Source: Eutrigla gurnardus
Taxonomy: Eukaryota; Chordata; Actinopteri; Perciformes; Triglidae
Assembly: GCA_963514095.1 (NCBI GenBank)
Contig: OY741267.1
Span: 11,201,120-11,265,119 of the forward strand
Direction of reading: 5' to 3'
Length of the DNA stretch: 64,000 nt
How positions within the stretch are numbered: position 1 is the stretch's first letter; each line of letters begins with the position of its first letter. The notes below the pieces were generated by a model that saw only the letters and a program-made list of their open reading frames with translations, did not search any database and was not told the origin of the DNA. Below, piece after piece: positions 23,720 through 34,860 of this stretch. Made by a program: the position numbers and the translations under genes.

Positions 23720-24480
23720 ATACACTTTATTGCCAAATTGCCATATTGCTCACCTGCCTTGACTCGCATATGAATTCAAGAGACATCCCGTTCTTAATCC
23801 ATAGGGTTTAATATGACGTTGGTCCACCCTTTGCAGCTATAACAGCTTCAACTCTTCTGGAAGGCTTTCCACAAGGTTTAGGAGTGTGTTTTTGGGACTT
23901 TTTGACCATTCTTCCAGAAGTGTATTTGTGAGGTCACACTGATGTTGGACAGGAAGGCCTGGCATCTTTGCATTGCACTTGCTGATGTATGGCTTGGATG
24001 CAGCTGATCGCCATGGAAACCCATTCCATGAAGGTCTACAATGTTCTTGAGCTAATCTAATATGAAAGGCCACATGAAGTTTGGAGGTCTGTAGTGATTG
24101 ACTCTGCAGAAGGTTGGTGACCTCTGTGCACTATGTGCCTCAGCATCCACTGACCCCGCTCCGTCATTTTACGTGGTCGACCACTTCTTGGCTGAGTTGC
24201 TGTCGTTCCCAATCACTTCCACTTTGTTCTAATCCCACTGACAGTTGACTGTGGAATATTTAGGAGTGAGGACATTTCACGACTGGACTTGTTGCACAGG
24301 TGGCATCCTATCACAGTACCACGCTGGAATTCACTGAGCTCCTGAGAGCGACCTGTTCTTTTTTACAGATGTTTGTAGAAACAGTCTAGTGCTTGCTTTT
24401 ATACACCCGTGGAAGTGATTGGAACACCTGATTTCATTTATTTGGATGGGTGAGTGAATGCTTTTGGCAATAAAGTGTAT
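23720..24480 (-). mobile_element. Tc1/mariner-type transposon remnant
   Basis: Bounded by inverted termini: atacactttattgccaaa at 23720-23737, and its reverse complement (18/18) at 24463-24480. Each sits at a TA dinucleotide, the expected target. The minus-strand frame carries CDLTNTLLEEWSKSP and LLNLVESLPEELK, recognisable as the C-terminus of a Tc1-like transposase, with stops and frameshifts. About 760 bp remain, so most of the gene is deleted. Confidence 0.75.
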
Positions 24481-24753
24481 TTAAAGAATTTGTTTCATCT
24501 CTGACTGTGAACCAAACAGCTTGTTTTTGTGCCTCATTTCATTTTTTTTAACCAACAGGAGTGCCTTTTTCCTCCTAACAAGCTCACTGATCATGTAGCA
24601 GATGGATGAACACCAAATATTTTGGCCTTAATTTGCTTTTTACCATTGCGGCTTAAAACCATCGAAGCCTTCACATAAAAGGTGAGTTGCACCTGTGTTA
24701 CCATAGTGCCTATCTTAGCCTCCTGCATGGCTTCCTCTCTCCTTCCCAGGCTC

Positions 24754-24756
<3 letters not shown>

Positions 24757-24788
<32 letters not shown>
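24757..24788. repeat. (CA)n microsatellite
   Basis: CA tract of about 16 units. Confidence 0.95.
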
Positions 24789-24791
<3 letters not shown>

Positions 24792-25656
24792 CACACCTTT
24801 CCCAAGGCTTAAATTGAATCAGTAACAGCCGATGTGTCCAGCAATGACAGTGAATGTATCCGATGTGATTACAGTTGTTTCCTGAGAGCAGGTCAGCAGT
24901 CGGAGTCAAACTGTTCCTGCACTGCAGAGCATAGCACCTTACAGGCTCCTATTATTTGTCAGGAAGACTTAAACCTGTGTTGTATGTCTCTTAAATAGCA
25001 TTTTTATAGCTTCAGAGTTTCGACTATTTTGCTTTATATTGAAAGTGACCATGTCCTTACAGAATAGGTTGTTAAGCTGTTTATGTTTCACTGATGTCAG
25101 CTAATGTAAAGTTATGTTTGGGTGATTGAGTATAAAAGGTGTCTGACTTTAACAGAACCCTTCATATCTCTAGTGCTAGCTAAATCCAAGGTCCAATCGT
25201 TTATTTTTTGACCGTCTGCTCCCATAGGATTTGTGTCGGTAGATCTTGTTAACCTGCCATCCCCCGCTCTCAATCAGAGGGGACAGAGGGGTTGTTTGGT
25301 TGAATATGTTAGTCGGGACTGCCTGACAAATTGATCCTTTTTCTGACTAAGCCTCGACCATGGCTCTGAAATGTCAGAAGCCTAACTGTGCTGTGTATTG
25401 ATAGAGCCATGATGCTGTCCTTGGTGCTGAAGTAGCAGATGGATGTTTTTCTCTGAGCCATTTTGTCAGTTTCAAATTTCAACATTCTCTAAGTAATATA
25501 GCTTGGGACCGTTAACAAATATGCTACCTCTCATACTGCCAGTTGACTCTTTATTATATGCAATACCACAGCACAGACAATGCATTTCACCAACTACTCT
25601 TTAATCCTAACGAAATAAGATGGGCCTAATTCATACTGAGAATCGAGAAATCTTAC

Positions 25657-27867
25657 CTGGTTTTTCTGTTTCCACAGACTTGTTGGGTGTTGTAGTTGTT
25701 CTGCTAAGCGGCAATGTAGTCCTTCTAGCCACCGTTGGTCCTGCTGTGGGACGGACAGCTGAAAGTCTCGTGGGATGTACAGAGGAAGTTGTGGGTTGGG
25801 TTGATGTACTCTGCTGGTGTGTAGTTATGATTAGCTGGGTCAGACTAATGGCTGGTGAGAATGTTGTGGGTTTGGTTGATGCTGTAGCCAGTTGCGTTGT
25901 GCTTCGGGGTGAGTGTGCTCTTACTGTGGTTGATGGAGCTCTTATGGTTGATGGAGTTCCTACTGCGATTGATGGAGTTCTTATGGTTGATGGAGCTCTA
26001 ATGGTTGACGGAGGTCCTACTGTGGTTGATGGAGCTCTAATGGTTGACGGACCTCCTACTGTGGTTGATAGAGCTCTAATGGTTGACAGACCTCCTACTG
26101 TGGTTGATGGAGCTCTTATGGTTGATGGAGCTCCTACTGTGGTTGATGGAGCTCTTATGGTTGATGGAGGTCCTACTGTGGTTAATGGAGCTCTTATGGT
26201 TGATGGAGCTCCTACTGTGATTGATGGAGCTCTTACGGTTGATGGAGTTCTCCCTGTGGTTGATGGAACTCTTCCTTTGATTGATGTGGTTGATGGAGCT
26301 TTTTCTATGGTAAATGTAGTGGGCAGAGGACTAACGGTGGTTGACGGAGTTCTTCCAGTGGTTGATGGAGCTCTTCCTGTGGATGATATGGTTGACAGAG
26401 TTGCTATAGCGGGTAATGTGATTGATGTAGCTCCTCCTCTTGTTGATGGAGCTTTTACTGTGCTTGATGGAGCTCTTATGGTTGATGTGGTTGATGAAGC
26501 TCTTCTGGTTGATGGAGCTCCAATTTCATGTGTTGTAGTTGACTGAGCTCTAACTGAGGTTGATGGAGCTCCTACTGTGGTGGGTTGCCCGCTTACTGTG
26601 TTTAAGAGAGCTCCTATTGGGGTTGATGATGTTGATGGAACTCTTATGATTGTTGGAACTCCTGTTGCAATTGATGTGGTTGATGTAGCTCTTATGGTTG
26701 TTGATGGAGATCCTTTTGTAGTTGATGGGGTTGATGGAGCTCCTACTGACGTTGATGTGGTTGATGGAGCTCTTGCTGTGGTTGATGGAGCTCCTACGGT
26801 GGTAGATGTATCTTTTACTGTGGTTGAAGGAGCTCCTACGGTGGTAGATGGAGCTTTTACTGTGGTTAATGGAGCTCCTACGGTGGTTGATGGAGCTCCT
26901 TCTGTGGTTGATGAAGTTCCTACTGTGATTGATGGAGCTTGAACTGTGGTTGATGGAGCTCCTATGGTGGTTGGTGGCGCTCCTACAGTGGTTGATGGAG
27001 CTTCTACTGTGGTTGATGGAGCTCCTACTGTGGTTGATGGAGCTCCTACAGTGGTTGATGGAGCTTCTGTGGTTGATGGAGCCCCTATGGTGGTTGATGG
27101 AGCGCCTAATGTGGTTGATGGAGCTCCTACGGGGGTTGATGGAGCTCCTGCAGTGGTTGATAGAGCTTCTACCGAGGTTAATGGAGCTCCTGTGGTTGAT
27201 GGAGCTCCTATGATGGTTAATGAAGCCCTTACGGTGGTTGATGAAGCCCCTACTGGGGTTGATGAAGCTTCTACGGGGGTTGATGGAACTCCTATGGTGG
27301 TTAATGAAGGCCCTACAATGGTTGATGGAGCTCCTACTGTGGTTGATGGAGCTCTTACTGTGGTTGATGGAGCTCCTATGGTGGTTGATGGAGCTCTTAC
27401 TGTGGTTAATGGAACTCCCATAGGGGTTGATGGAGCTCTAACTGTGGTTGATGGAGCTCTTACTGTGGTTGATGGAGCTCCTACTGTGGTTGATGGAGCT
27501 CTTACTGTGGTTAATGGAACTCCCATAGGGGTTGATGGAGCTCTTACTGTGGTTGATTGAGCTCCTACTGTGGTTGATGGAGCTCCTATGGTGGTTGATG
27601 GAGCTCCTACTGACACTGTAGGTGCAGTTGTGATGACCTGCAGGGTGACGGTCGGTTGCATTGATGTGATTGTTCCTTTTATTGAAGTCGATGTCTGTGC
27701 TGTCTTCACTGCTTGTGTTGCATTCTGTGTCGGCCCTCTTTGTGTCGTCTCCCGTCTGTCCAACTGACTTTGTGGCCTGACGGTTGCAGGTTGTCGTGCT
27801 GTTGCCAGCGTTTGGCCAGGGGTCAACTTTGCTGTAGCAGCTGCTTCATCCATAGTTGTAGGTGAAA
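25657..27867 (-). CDS. hhla1: HHLA1 giant mucin-like exon
   Basis: A single 2211-bp exon (about 737 residues) with acceptor TTCATTAG and donor GTAAGA, phase 1-1. It is composed almost entirely of Thr, Ser, Pro, Ala, Gly and Val in a 7-residue repeat (APSTTVG and variants such as APSTIR), i.e. a 21-bp DNA unit. The repeat core spans roughly 25911-27610. The last ~90 residues are Thr/Ser-rich without the regular repeat (THQQSTSTQPTTSSVHPTRL). This is a PTS/mucin-type domain expected to carry dense O-glycans in a secreted or surface protein. It joins in frame to the N-glycosylated ectodomain exons on its right. Human HHLA1 is, as I recall, about 530 residues, so this exon alone is longer than that whole protein. 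Confidence 0.85.
25911..27610. repeat. 21-bp coding minisatellite in HHLA1
   Basis: Tandem degenerate unit 'gttgatggagctcctactgtg' (plus strand). Higher-order duplications are visible: the block around 27406-27450 ('ggaactcccataggggttgatggagctc') recurs at 27508-27545. Because the unit is a multiple of three without stops, both strands stay open, giving long antisense frames (25620-26546, 26946-27560) that are repeat artefacts. Confidence 0.9.
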
Positions 27868-28547
27868 CTAATGAATCCAGGGATGAGGAGAAAAAAAAAT
27901 CACAATGTGTGCTTTAATGCCTGCAATAAACTTACTGATTTAAAATGAAAATTTTTTTTAACCATCTAGCAGTCAATCAATCAAATTGAATGATAATGAG
28001 TTTGTTTGTTTGTTTGTTTGTTTGTGTAGCATCTTGTAGCAGTTTATGGAACAGTTAATTGAAATATAAATATTCTTCTTAAAAGTAGGGTAGTGTATGT
28101 AATGAACACACAATCAAATGGATTACATTTGTAGTAGAGGTTCCACCACATACTTATTTCTGCATTTTAATGGCAGAAATGTTCATACTTTTATTTTGTT
28201 GGTATTATTTTATTTAATTAAAGTGTTTTAAGTAGGTCTGTAATTTCCCAATAATTCCTCAATAACTGTTTATAATTGTTTTCTTGAAAGAATGATGCAA
28301 TGGGATACTAATTTAGAGAAAATATAGAAAAAGATGGAATACATTCAAAAAATAGAGACTGTATAGAGACTCAGGTAACATTGTCTATACCAGATATAAT
28401 ATCCAACATTTCTATAACATGATGTAGTCCCAATAATCCACAAGTTTTCTCCTGCTTACAGCTTTTGAAAGTTATTCTGGATAATATTAGAAGTTAATTC
28501 CCAGCCTGCAGTCTGAACAAGAACACAGGCCTCCTGTAGAGACTCAC
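27868..28547 (-). other. HHLA1 intron
   Basis: AT-rich, with a short (TTTG)n tract at about 28002-28025. Nothing else recognised. Confidence 0.6.
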
Positions 28548-28637
28548 CATGTGCGGTAGAATGGACTCTGCTGGTTAACATGGAGCTCATCCCAGACGGA
28601 GAGATGTGACTCAGATTAGTGGGCAGTTGGTGCCATT
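28548..28637 (-). CDS. hhla1: HHLA1 exon before the mucin domain
   Basis: A 90-bp exon, acceptor AAACCCCAG, donor GTGAGTC, phase 1-1. Peptide WHQLPTNLSHISPSGMSSML then TSRVHSTAH; NLS is a sequon. It is Ser/Thr-rich and leads into the mucin exon through a junction Val. Confidence 0.75.
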
Positions 28638-28734
28638 CTGGGGTTTAAAATAGATCATTGGAAACAACATTTGAATGGCTCTTGAAGAGAACAGATGCTT
28701 GAATGAGCTTTTTAAAAGGCGCTGAGTTACTCAC

Positions 28735-28764
28735 CGACGGGGAGTCTGAAGGAGGAGGTGTTAC
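28735..28764 (-). CDS. hhla1: HHLA1 30-bp micro-exon (candidate)
   Basis: Acceptor TTTCAAGTAG and donor GTGAGT delimit 30 bp coding NTSSFRLPV in phase 1-1. It links the exons on either side without breaking frame. The junction Gly plus NTS makes an N-glycosylation sequon. Being so short it could be chance, and an internal TTCAG would make an even shorter alternative. Confidence 0.5.
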
Positions 28765-28981
28765 CTACTTGAAAAGGAAGAAGAAAGGTTCAATAAAAGG
28801 GAGGAAGGAGAGAGTGAACACTTTGGGAAAAGAAGGCTCCAATCGAATTCTCCAAAGAGGTTTGGGTTGCATCACCTATTTATCAGACTCATCACCAAGT
28901 CCACACTAAATGATTTAGTGTGCGGTTTGATTTCAAATGTTTATTGACAGAAGGGGATTTGAAGAAAAAGGTACTTAAACC

Positions 28982-29846
28982 GGGCTGCACGGTGGTGTAG
29001 TGGGTAGCATTGTCGCCTCACAGCAAGAGGGTCCAGGGTTCAATTCCCAGTTTGGGTTCGCGTGTCTTCTGTGTGGAGTTTGCATGTTCTCCCCGTGTAA
29101 GCGTGGGTTCTCTCCGGGTTCTCCGGCTTCCTCCAACAGTCCAAAGGCTTGCAGGATGGGGATAGGTTCATTGATGACTCTAAATTGCCCGTAGGTGTGA
29201 ATGTAGTCTGGCTGTGTGCTTTCTGGTCCAGCAGAGTCCGTTGAGGTCCTGACCGATGCAGATTGCTAACTGGCCTGATGCTGGAAACATATTGTAGCTC
29301 CACCTGCCCACTGTGTAACTGCTCAACTGCTTTTTGGTCTACTGCGACGTGGTTGGGATGGATCCATTTCGGCGTGGCTGTGCCTGCTGTCATGGACTAC
29401 CACTGTTGATACTATCTCTTCTGTTAATACTACCACTACTGTTAATGCTACTACTACCAACACCAAATGCAGTTGGAACCCAAGGGCCTGGGCTGCACCA
29501 GATTTCTGCCTAGAAGCCTAATAAGGCAGTTTTTTCTCGCCACTGTCGCTGTAAATCTTGCCCCTGGGTGATGTTGGGACTTTGAAACTGTATTGATTCT
29601 GGAAATTTTGAGCGTATTCTAGTCCTGCTCAATGTGTTAAGTGTCCTGAGATGACTTCTGTTGTGATATGACACTATAAATAATATTGAATTGAATTGAA
29701 TTGAATGGTCTGTCTCTACATGTCAGCCCTGTGATAGACTGGCGTCCTGTCCAGGGTGGACCCCGCCTTCACCCAATGTCAGCTGGGATCGGCTCCAGCC
29801 CCCCCACGACTCTGAATACAGGATAAGCGGTAGACGATGGTACTTA
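28982..29846 (+). mobile_element. tRNA-like-headed teleost repeat interrupted by a LINE-type insertion
   Basis: The outer repeat has a tRNA-like start ('gcacggtggtgtagtgggtagc', box-B-like 'gggttcaattccc') and continues 'gtttgcatgttctccccgtg' to about 29203. It resumes at 29703 ('ggtctgtctctacatgtcagccc') to 'ataagcggtagacgatgg'. This is a repeat very common in fish genomes. The 29204-29702 block between the halves is copy 3 of the LINE-3'-type repeat also seen at 5498 and 7680, ending in (GAATT)n. 'tgaatg' at both junctions may be its target duplication. Confidence 0.8.
29204..29702 (+). repeat. LINE 3'-end-type repeat, copy 3 (nested)
   Basis: The fullest of three copies in the window. Shared blocks: 'gtccagcagagtccgttgaggtcc' with copy 2, and 'caaatgcagttggaacccaagggcctgggctgcac' with copy 1. 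The tail is ttgaattgaattgaattg. Inserted into the tRNA-headed repeat. Confidence 0.75.
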
Positions 29847-30559
29847 AACCCCAACTATTATGGTGGCAACAAACCACACCAAAATACAAAATGAATTGAA
29901 TCTTAGTAAGAATCTTCAGTGAACCTTAGAGACCTAGAGAAAACCTCAGAAAAGTGCTGCCAATTACCAGGGAATCAAGGCAGGAGATGCAAGTTATTAG
30001 ACATGTCAGAGTGGATTCGCCATCACACCTTCTCCGAGAGACTGTTTCTGCCTTTAGAATTCACCAAACTACCCAGGATTTACCTACAATTTACCAGCAA
30101 CCACATCAAACTCATTTTTCTGTGACGCTGGCTCCTTAAACTCCCTCAGACTTGAACCCAGAAACTGCAGCACTTTTGTATCACTCAAGTCCTCTCTCTC
30201 CTCACGACAACTGACAAGTAGATGTCTCATCTTTGCTTGATGTTAACTTTCAGAATTTAAGCAAAACAGCATATTTGCACCCCAAAGAGCATTGACTGCT
30301 TTCTAACTAGCTGTGATGCCAAACAACTATGAGAGGAGAAAGTAAAATAGCTCAGGGACACATGTTTCCTGTGTAGTGTTTCAAATGAGTACTTTCTGGT
30401 TGAGGTTTGCATGAAGGTGGCATCCTGGATTTAAATCTGACAGGAGATGTCTATGTTTGTACATCCAGCTTCTCTCCTGAGTCAATGCTGCCACCTGCTG
30501 GTTTGCGTTGCATGTTATCAGTGAATGAGTCGGTGAATCATTGGGTGCTGTATACAAAC

Positions 30560-30640
30560 CTCTGTGCGGTCCCTCGACGATGGTCTGGTTGAAGAGTGGC
30601 GTGACGGAGTTGACCTCCCACAGCTCCGGCACCTCTCTGC
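30560..30640 (-). CDS. hhla1: HHLA1 ectodomain exon
   Basis: An 81-bp exon, acceptor TTGTCCAG, donor GTTTGT (weak), phase 1-1. Peptide REVPELWEVNSVTPLFNQTI then VEGPHR; NQT is a sequon. It continues directly from the VMAG end of the exon at 31522. Confidence 0.85.
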
Positions 30641-31521
30641 CTGGACAAAACACACACATCCCGGTCAGACTACGGCCCAGTCCCAATGAAATGCCCCGAG
30701 GGCTCAGGGCTGTCAAATTCATCCAGTGCCTCACAGGGATATTGAGCCCTTCACGCACACTTTCCATAAGTCCACATTTCTGCAGACCTTGCCTCAGGGA
30801 ATTACCCTAAAATCATAGCTTTGTTACCAGAAGAACATGTTTTTAAACATACTTTAATGTATGCTGTTTTTTTCTCATTTAAACGTATTCATTTTTTTTT
30901 CAATTGATGGCTGTCTGGCAGCAAACAGGGTTACTAATGGTTGTGAGGGAGGGGGGACATCTGTTCTATATTCTGTGTCAAGTTGTGTGTTTTGTTTCTA
31001 ATATAATTGAAAAATTAAAATAAAAAGACCTTGATCAAAAAAGGTTAGCCAATGGCTTAAAAAAGTAAAATAAGAGGATGGCACATGGATTTTCAGCCTT
31101 ACATATTAAATGAACATATGAACATTAACATTAAGGATTTAAGTCAAATAAAACCTATATAAATAAAATAACCATATGCTTATACTCCATAAGCATAGGT
31201 TATTTTAAATTGTATGATTTTTATCAATCACTTATATTAAATTTGGTTTATTGAAACCTTTTTGATAGATTATTTGACATTACCTCACTGCAGGTAAGGA
31301 GAAAGCCTGGAAGCTCAAATCAAGTGGAAAAATACATAAAATAAATAGATGACAATTAAAAAATAATTGTCATCAAAGAAATGTGATATGTCACCGCAAA
31401 GTGCTGTCACTTTTGCACAATGAAATGATCTGAATTTTAAGGTAAAAACAGGGTTGGTGCTGCATATGGATCTGTTTGAACCAGAACCCAGGATCCGGTG
31501 AGCTCCACTTACCCATCTTAC
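30641..31521 (-). other. HHLA1 intron
   Basis: AT-rich; no feature recognised. Confidence 0.6.
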
Positions 31522-31569
31522 CTGCCATCACACAGATATAAATACAGTTCGAGTTGTTCTTCTGGCTCA
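31522..31569 (-). CDS. hhla1: HHLA1 ectodomain exon (Cys pair)
   Basis: A 48-bp exon, acceptor TGTCTCAG, donor GTAAGA, phase 1-1. Peptide SQKNNSNCIYICVMA with the CxxxC pair and a sequon (NNS). The short hydrophobic CIYICVMA segment is, to my recollection, characteristic of HHLA1 across vertebrates. Confidence 0.85.
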
Positions 31570-31669
31570 CTGAGACACACAAACAAAAACACACACTGTA
31601 GGTATTTATCACATTATGACGACCGGCCTGGAAACAACAGAAAACATTTTTTTATTTGCATCTACGCAC

Positions 31670-31753
31670 CTGATAATATGGAGGCAGATTTAAAGAGCTC
31701 ATGAAGGTAACTTGTCGAGTTTCCCATCACATCCAACAGGATGGCTGTAAAGT
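31670..31753 (-). CDS. hhla1: HHLA1 ectodomain exon
   Basis: An 84-bp exon, acceptor TTGATCAG, donor GTGCGT, phase 1-1. Peptide FTAILLDVMGNSTSYLHELF then KSASILS; NST is a sequon. This is one of the most conserved parts of HHLA1 as I remember it (DFTALLxDxxGNSTSYLxExF pattern). Confidence 0.9.
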
Positions 31754-31841
31754 CTGATCAATACAATTAAAAAAAATCAAGTGAAAACCCTTGGACAAAA
31801 CTAATACTAAAAATTCAAATCATATCATTAAAATACCTCAC

Positions 31842-31925
31842 CTGTGAGATCATTGGTCTCATTTGTGACACAGTAGCAGAATCTCCTCCTGAACTTGTTG
31901 CTTTCAACACTTTTAATGCTGGAAA
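31842..31925 (-). CDS. hhla1: HHLA1 ectodomain exon
   Basis: An 84-bp exon, acceptor TGTTTTGCAG, donor GTGAGG, phase 1-1. Peptide SSIKSVESNKFRRRFCYC then VTNETNDLT. Contains a CYC pair and the sequon NET. The junction Ile with the preceding exon makes a further sequon (NIS). Confidence 0.9.
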
Positions 31926-33099
31926 CTGCAAAACACAAAACAGGAGGAGAACACACAGGATCAGACATCTCACAGATTACAGCTTTTAGGAAATACAGTG
32001 CAGACACAAATAAACATCTTCTGTGCATTATGACCTAATGTCAAATATTGAAGGAATAGATGCAAATGTTTAAGAGTTTAGAGGCAGTCACGATTAAAGG
32101 GAAAATCAAATTATGCTGGCGATTGTGTTCTTATTTAAATCTTTTGACTTTTTTATTTTTTACTCTTTTTAATTCAGGATTATACGACTGTGAATTAATA
32201 ACCATCAATAGCCATCATCACCCTAAAGAACTTAACAAGGGGTTGTCATTTGTTGTGATATATTAATTAGAAAAATAAATGCGTACATTCATGGGAAGTT
32301 AGAAACTTTTTTTCTCTGAATATTGCCCCCCTCTCTCTGCTCTTTTTTTCTTTTTTTCCTACAGTGGCCGTAATGCGTCATCGTAGGAATATACGGAGCC
32401 CCAGTTTGTGGGAAAATAAATCAATGTTTGGAAAAAGACAAATGTTATATCGAAATTACAACTTCCATTATAGGAAGATATAATTTGTTGCCTTCATTGG
32501 TTGGGTCAGTGCCGCTGAAAGCAAGAATATCAGGACAAGCTAATCAGAGGCGGGTCATGCGTTTGCGATAGAGCGCTGCAGGGATGACGTGTTTTCAGAA
32601 GCCCACAGGAAGTTAGCATCTCAATGGTTCCCGCCATAAAAAGTCAATGGAATTTTTTCCCCAATATTGCTGAAAATAAGCTCTGTGGCAAACAAATGTT
32701 TGATAATAATAATCCTCACAAATGAACACCACTCAGCGGCGGCACCAGAAAATTATTATTGGGGGGGCAATGAGGGGGTCTGATTGTTTATAGGAGGTGC
32801 TAGTGAATTCTGACACCAACAAATAATACTATAATAGATATAGATGTACTGTTCCCGTGGCCGTGCTAATACACTACATATTGTCGAATGCATGTTACTA
32901 AACGTTTATCATAAAACAAACACAAGCATATTTAACTACTTTTAATGAAATGAAGTGCCAAACAACAAGCACAAAAAACAATACAAATCCACCACAGAGA
33001 ACATCTGTGGATTTACAAGAGTGTAACTGAGAATTGTAGCACAGTGTATAGTTGTATACAGTATACTCTTACAACTGTCTCTGAACTCACTAAATATGT

Positions 33100-34860
33100 T
33101 TTCTCTCTCCTTCTGTTCTCCTCTCCTTCACTCTCCACTCCTGTCTTCCTCCTCTTCCTCTCCTCTAAACTCCTCCTCCTCACTCTCCACTCCTGTCTTC
33201 CTCTCCTCTTAACTCCTCCTCCTCACTTTCCACTCCTGTCTTCCTCTCCTCTTCCTCCCTTCTTCTCCTCCTCACTCACTCACTCCCCACTCCTGTCTTC
33301 CTCTCCTCTAAACTCCTCCTCCTCACTCTCCACTCCTGTCTTCCTCTCCTCTAAACTCCTCCTCATTCACTCTCAACTCCTGTCTTCCTCTCCTCTAAAC
33401 TCCTCCTCATTCACTCTCCACTCCTGTCTTCCTCTCCTCGAAACTCCTCCTCATTCACTCTCAACTCCTGTCTTCCTCTCCTCTTCCTCCCATCTTCTCC
33501 TCCTCACTCACTCTCCACTCCTGTCTTCCTCTCCTCTAAACTCCTCCTCCTCACTTTCCACTCCTGTCTTCCTCTCCTCTTCCTCCCTTCTTCTCCTCCT
33601 CACTCACTCACTCCCCACTCCTGTCTTCCTCTCCTCTAAACTCCTCCTCCTCACTCTCCACTCCTGTCTTCCTCTCCTCTAAACTCCTCCTCACTCACTC
33701 ACCACTCCTGTCTTCCTCTCCTCTAAACTCCTCTTCATTCACTCTCCACTCCTGTCTTCCTCTCCTCTAAACTCCTCCTCATTCACTCTCAACTCCTGTC
33801 TTCCTCTCCTCTAAACTCCTCCTCCTCACTCTCCACTCCTGTCTTCCTCTCCTCTTCCTCCCTTCTTCTCCTCCTCACTCACTCACTCCCCACTCCTGTC
33901 TTCCTCTCCTCTAAACTCCTCCTCCTCACTCTCCACTCCTGTCTTCCTCTCCTCTAAACTCCTCCTCACTCACTCTCCACTCCTGTCTTCCTCTCCTCTA
34001 AACTCCTCTTCATTCACTCTCCACTCCTGTCTTCCTCTCCTCGAAACTCCCCCTCACTCACTCTCAACTCCTGTCTTCCTCTCCTCTTCCTCCCTTCTTC
34101 TCCTCCTCACTCACTCTCCACTCCTGTCTTCCTCTCCTCGAAACTCCCCCTCACTCACTCTCAACTCCTGTCTTCCTCTCCTCTTCCTCCCTTCTTCTCC
34201 TCCTCACTCACTCTCCACTCCTGTCTTCCTCTCCTCTAAACTCCTCCTCACTCACTCTCCACTCAAGTCTTCTTCTCAGGGGCGCCGCTAGGGATTTTGG
34301 GCCCCATGAAAAGAATCTTTACAGGGGCCCCCAACACAGCGGCGACATTTTTTTATGCTATTTTACATACAATCTGTGGCGCTGTGTGACACCGCTGGTG
34401 CGCTACCTGCAGCTGATCCAGTGGACCATTTTACGTAAATAGAGGGGGGGAAGGGGGGTCCCTGCAGGCGTTGATGTTTCCAAAACAAATAAAGTTATTG
34501 TTACCAGGACATGGGAAATAAAATATTTGTGATTATATGTTAGTTAATAACTTAGTGTCATTATTTTTTCTGTATTATAATTTCATCATCATTAGGGGCC
34601 TCTCTGGGCCCCCCTCAATCATGGGCCCCTAGAATCCATCTCCTTTACCCCCCCTTTTCGGCGCCCCTGCTTCTTCTCCTCTAAACTCCTCCTCACTCAC
34701 TCTCCACTCCTGTCTTCCTCTCCTCTTCCTCCCTTCTTCTCCTCCTCACTCACTCCCCACTCCTGTCTTCCTCTCCTCTTCCTCCCTTCTTGTCCTCTAA
34801 ACTCTGCTTCACTCACTCTCCAATGCTGTCTTTCTCTCTTCTCCTCTCCCCTTCTCCTCC
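33100..34860. repeat. Pyrimidine-rich minisatellite (about 43-46 bp unit)
   Basis: Tandem copies of a unit built on 'actcctgtcttcctctcctctaaactcctcctca', with variants carrying 'cttcctcccttcttctcctcctcactcactc'. Extreme strand bias: almost no G on the plus strand. Split at 34277-34669 by a MITE. A long purine/pyrimidine mirror-type tract can adopt triplex structure. Confidence 0.93.
34269..34677. mobile_element. hAT-type MITE inside the minisatellite
   Basis: 393-bp element (34277-34669) with 11-bp perfect terminal inverted repeats caggggcgccg. It is flanked by the 8-bp direct repeat cttcttct (34269-34276, 34670-34677), the duplication length of hAT elements. Subterminal 'gggccccatg'/'catgggcccct' sequences extend the symmetry. 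No coding capacity. The target lies in low-complexity repeat, which makes the duplication less independent evidence. Confidence 0.8.

Larger units (their letters stand above)
20803..25656 (-). other. HHLA1 intron
   Basis: Contains (AAT)n at about 22253-22297, an interspersed repeat piece near 23367-23425, a Tc1-like remnant at 23720-24480 and (CA)n at 24757-24788. No exon with matching phase was seen. Confidence 0.5.

Noticed and set aside
25620..26546. 308-codon plus-strand frame of VVDGAP-type repeats, and similar frames at 26577-27767
   Set aside because: Antisense reading of the HHLA1 minisatellite; no splice, start or family support on that strand.
28982..29060. tRNA-like sequence
   Set aside because: Part of a common dispersed repeat, not a folded tRNA gene.
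33044..33682. 212-codon Ser/Leu/Pro-rich plus-strand frame
   Set aside because: Translation of the pyrimidine minisatellite, not a gene.
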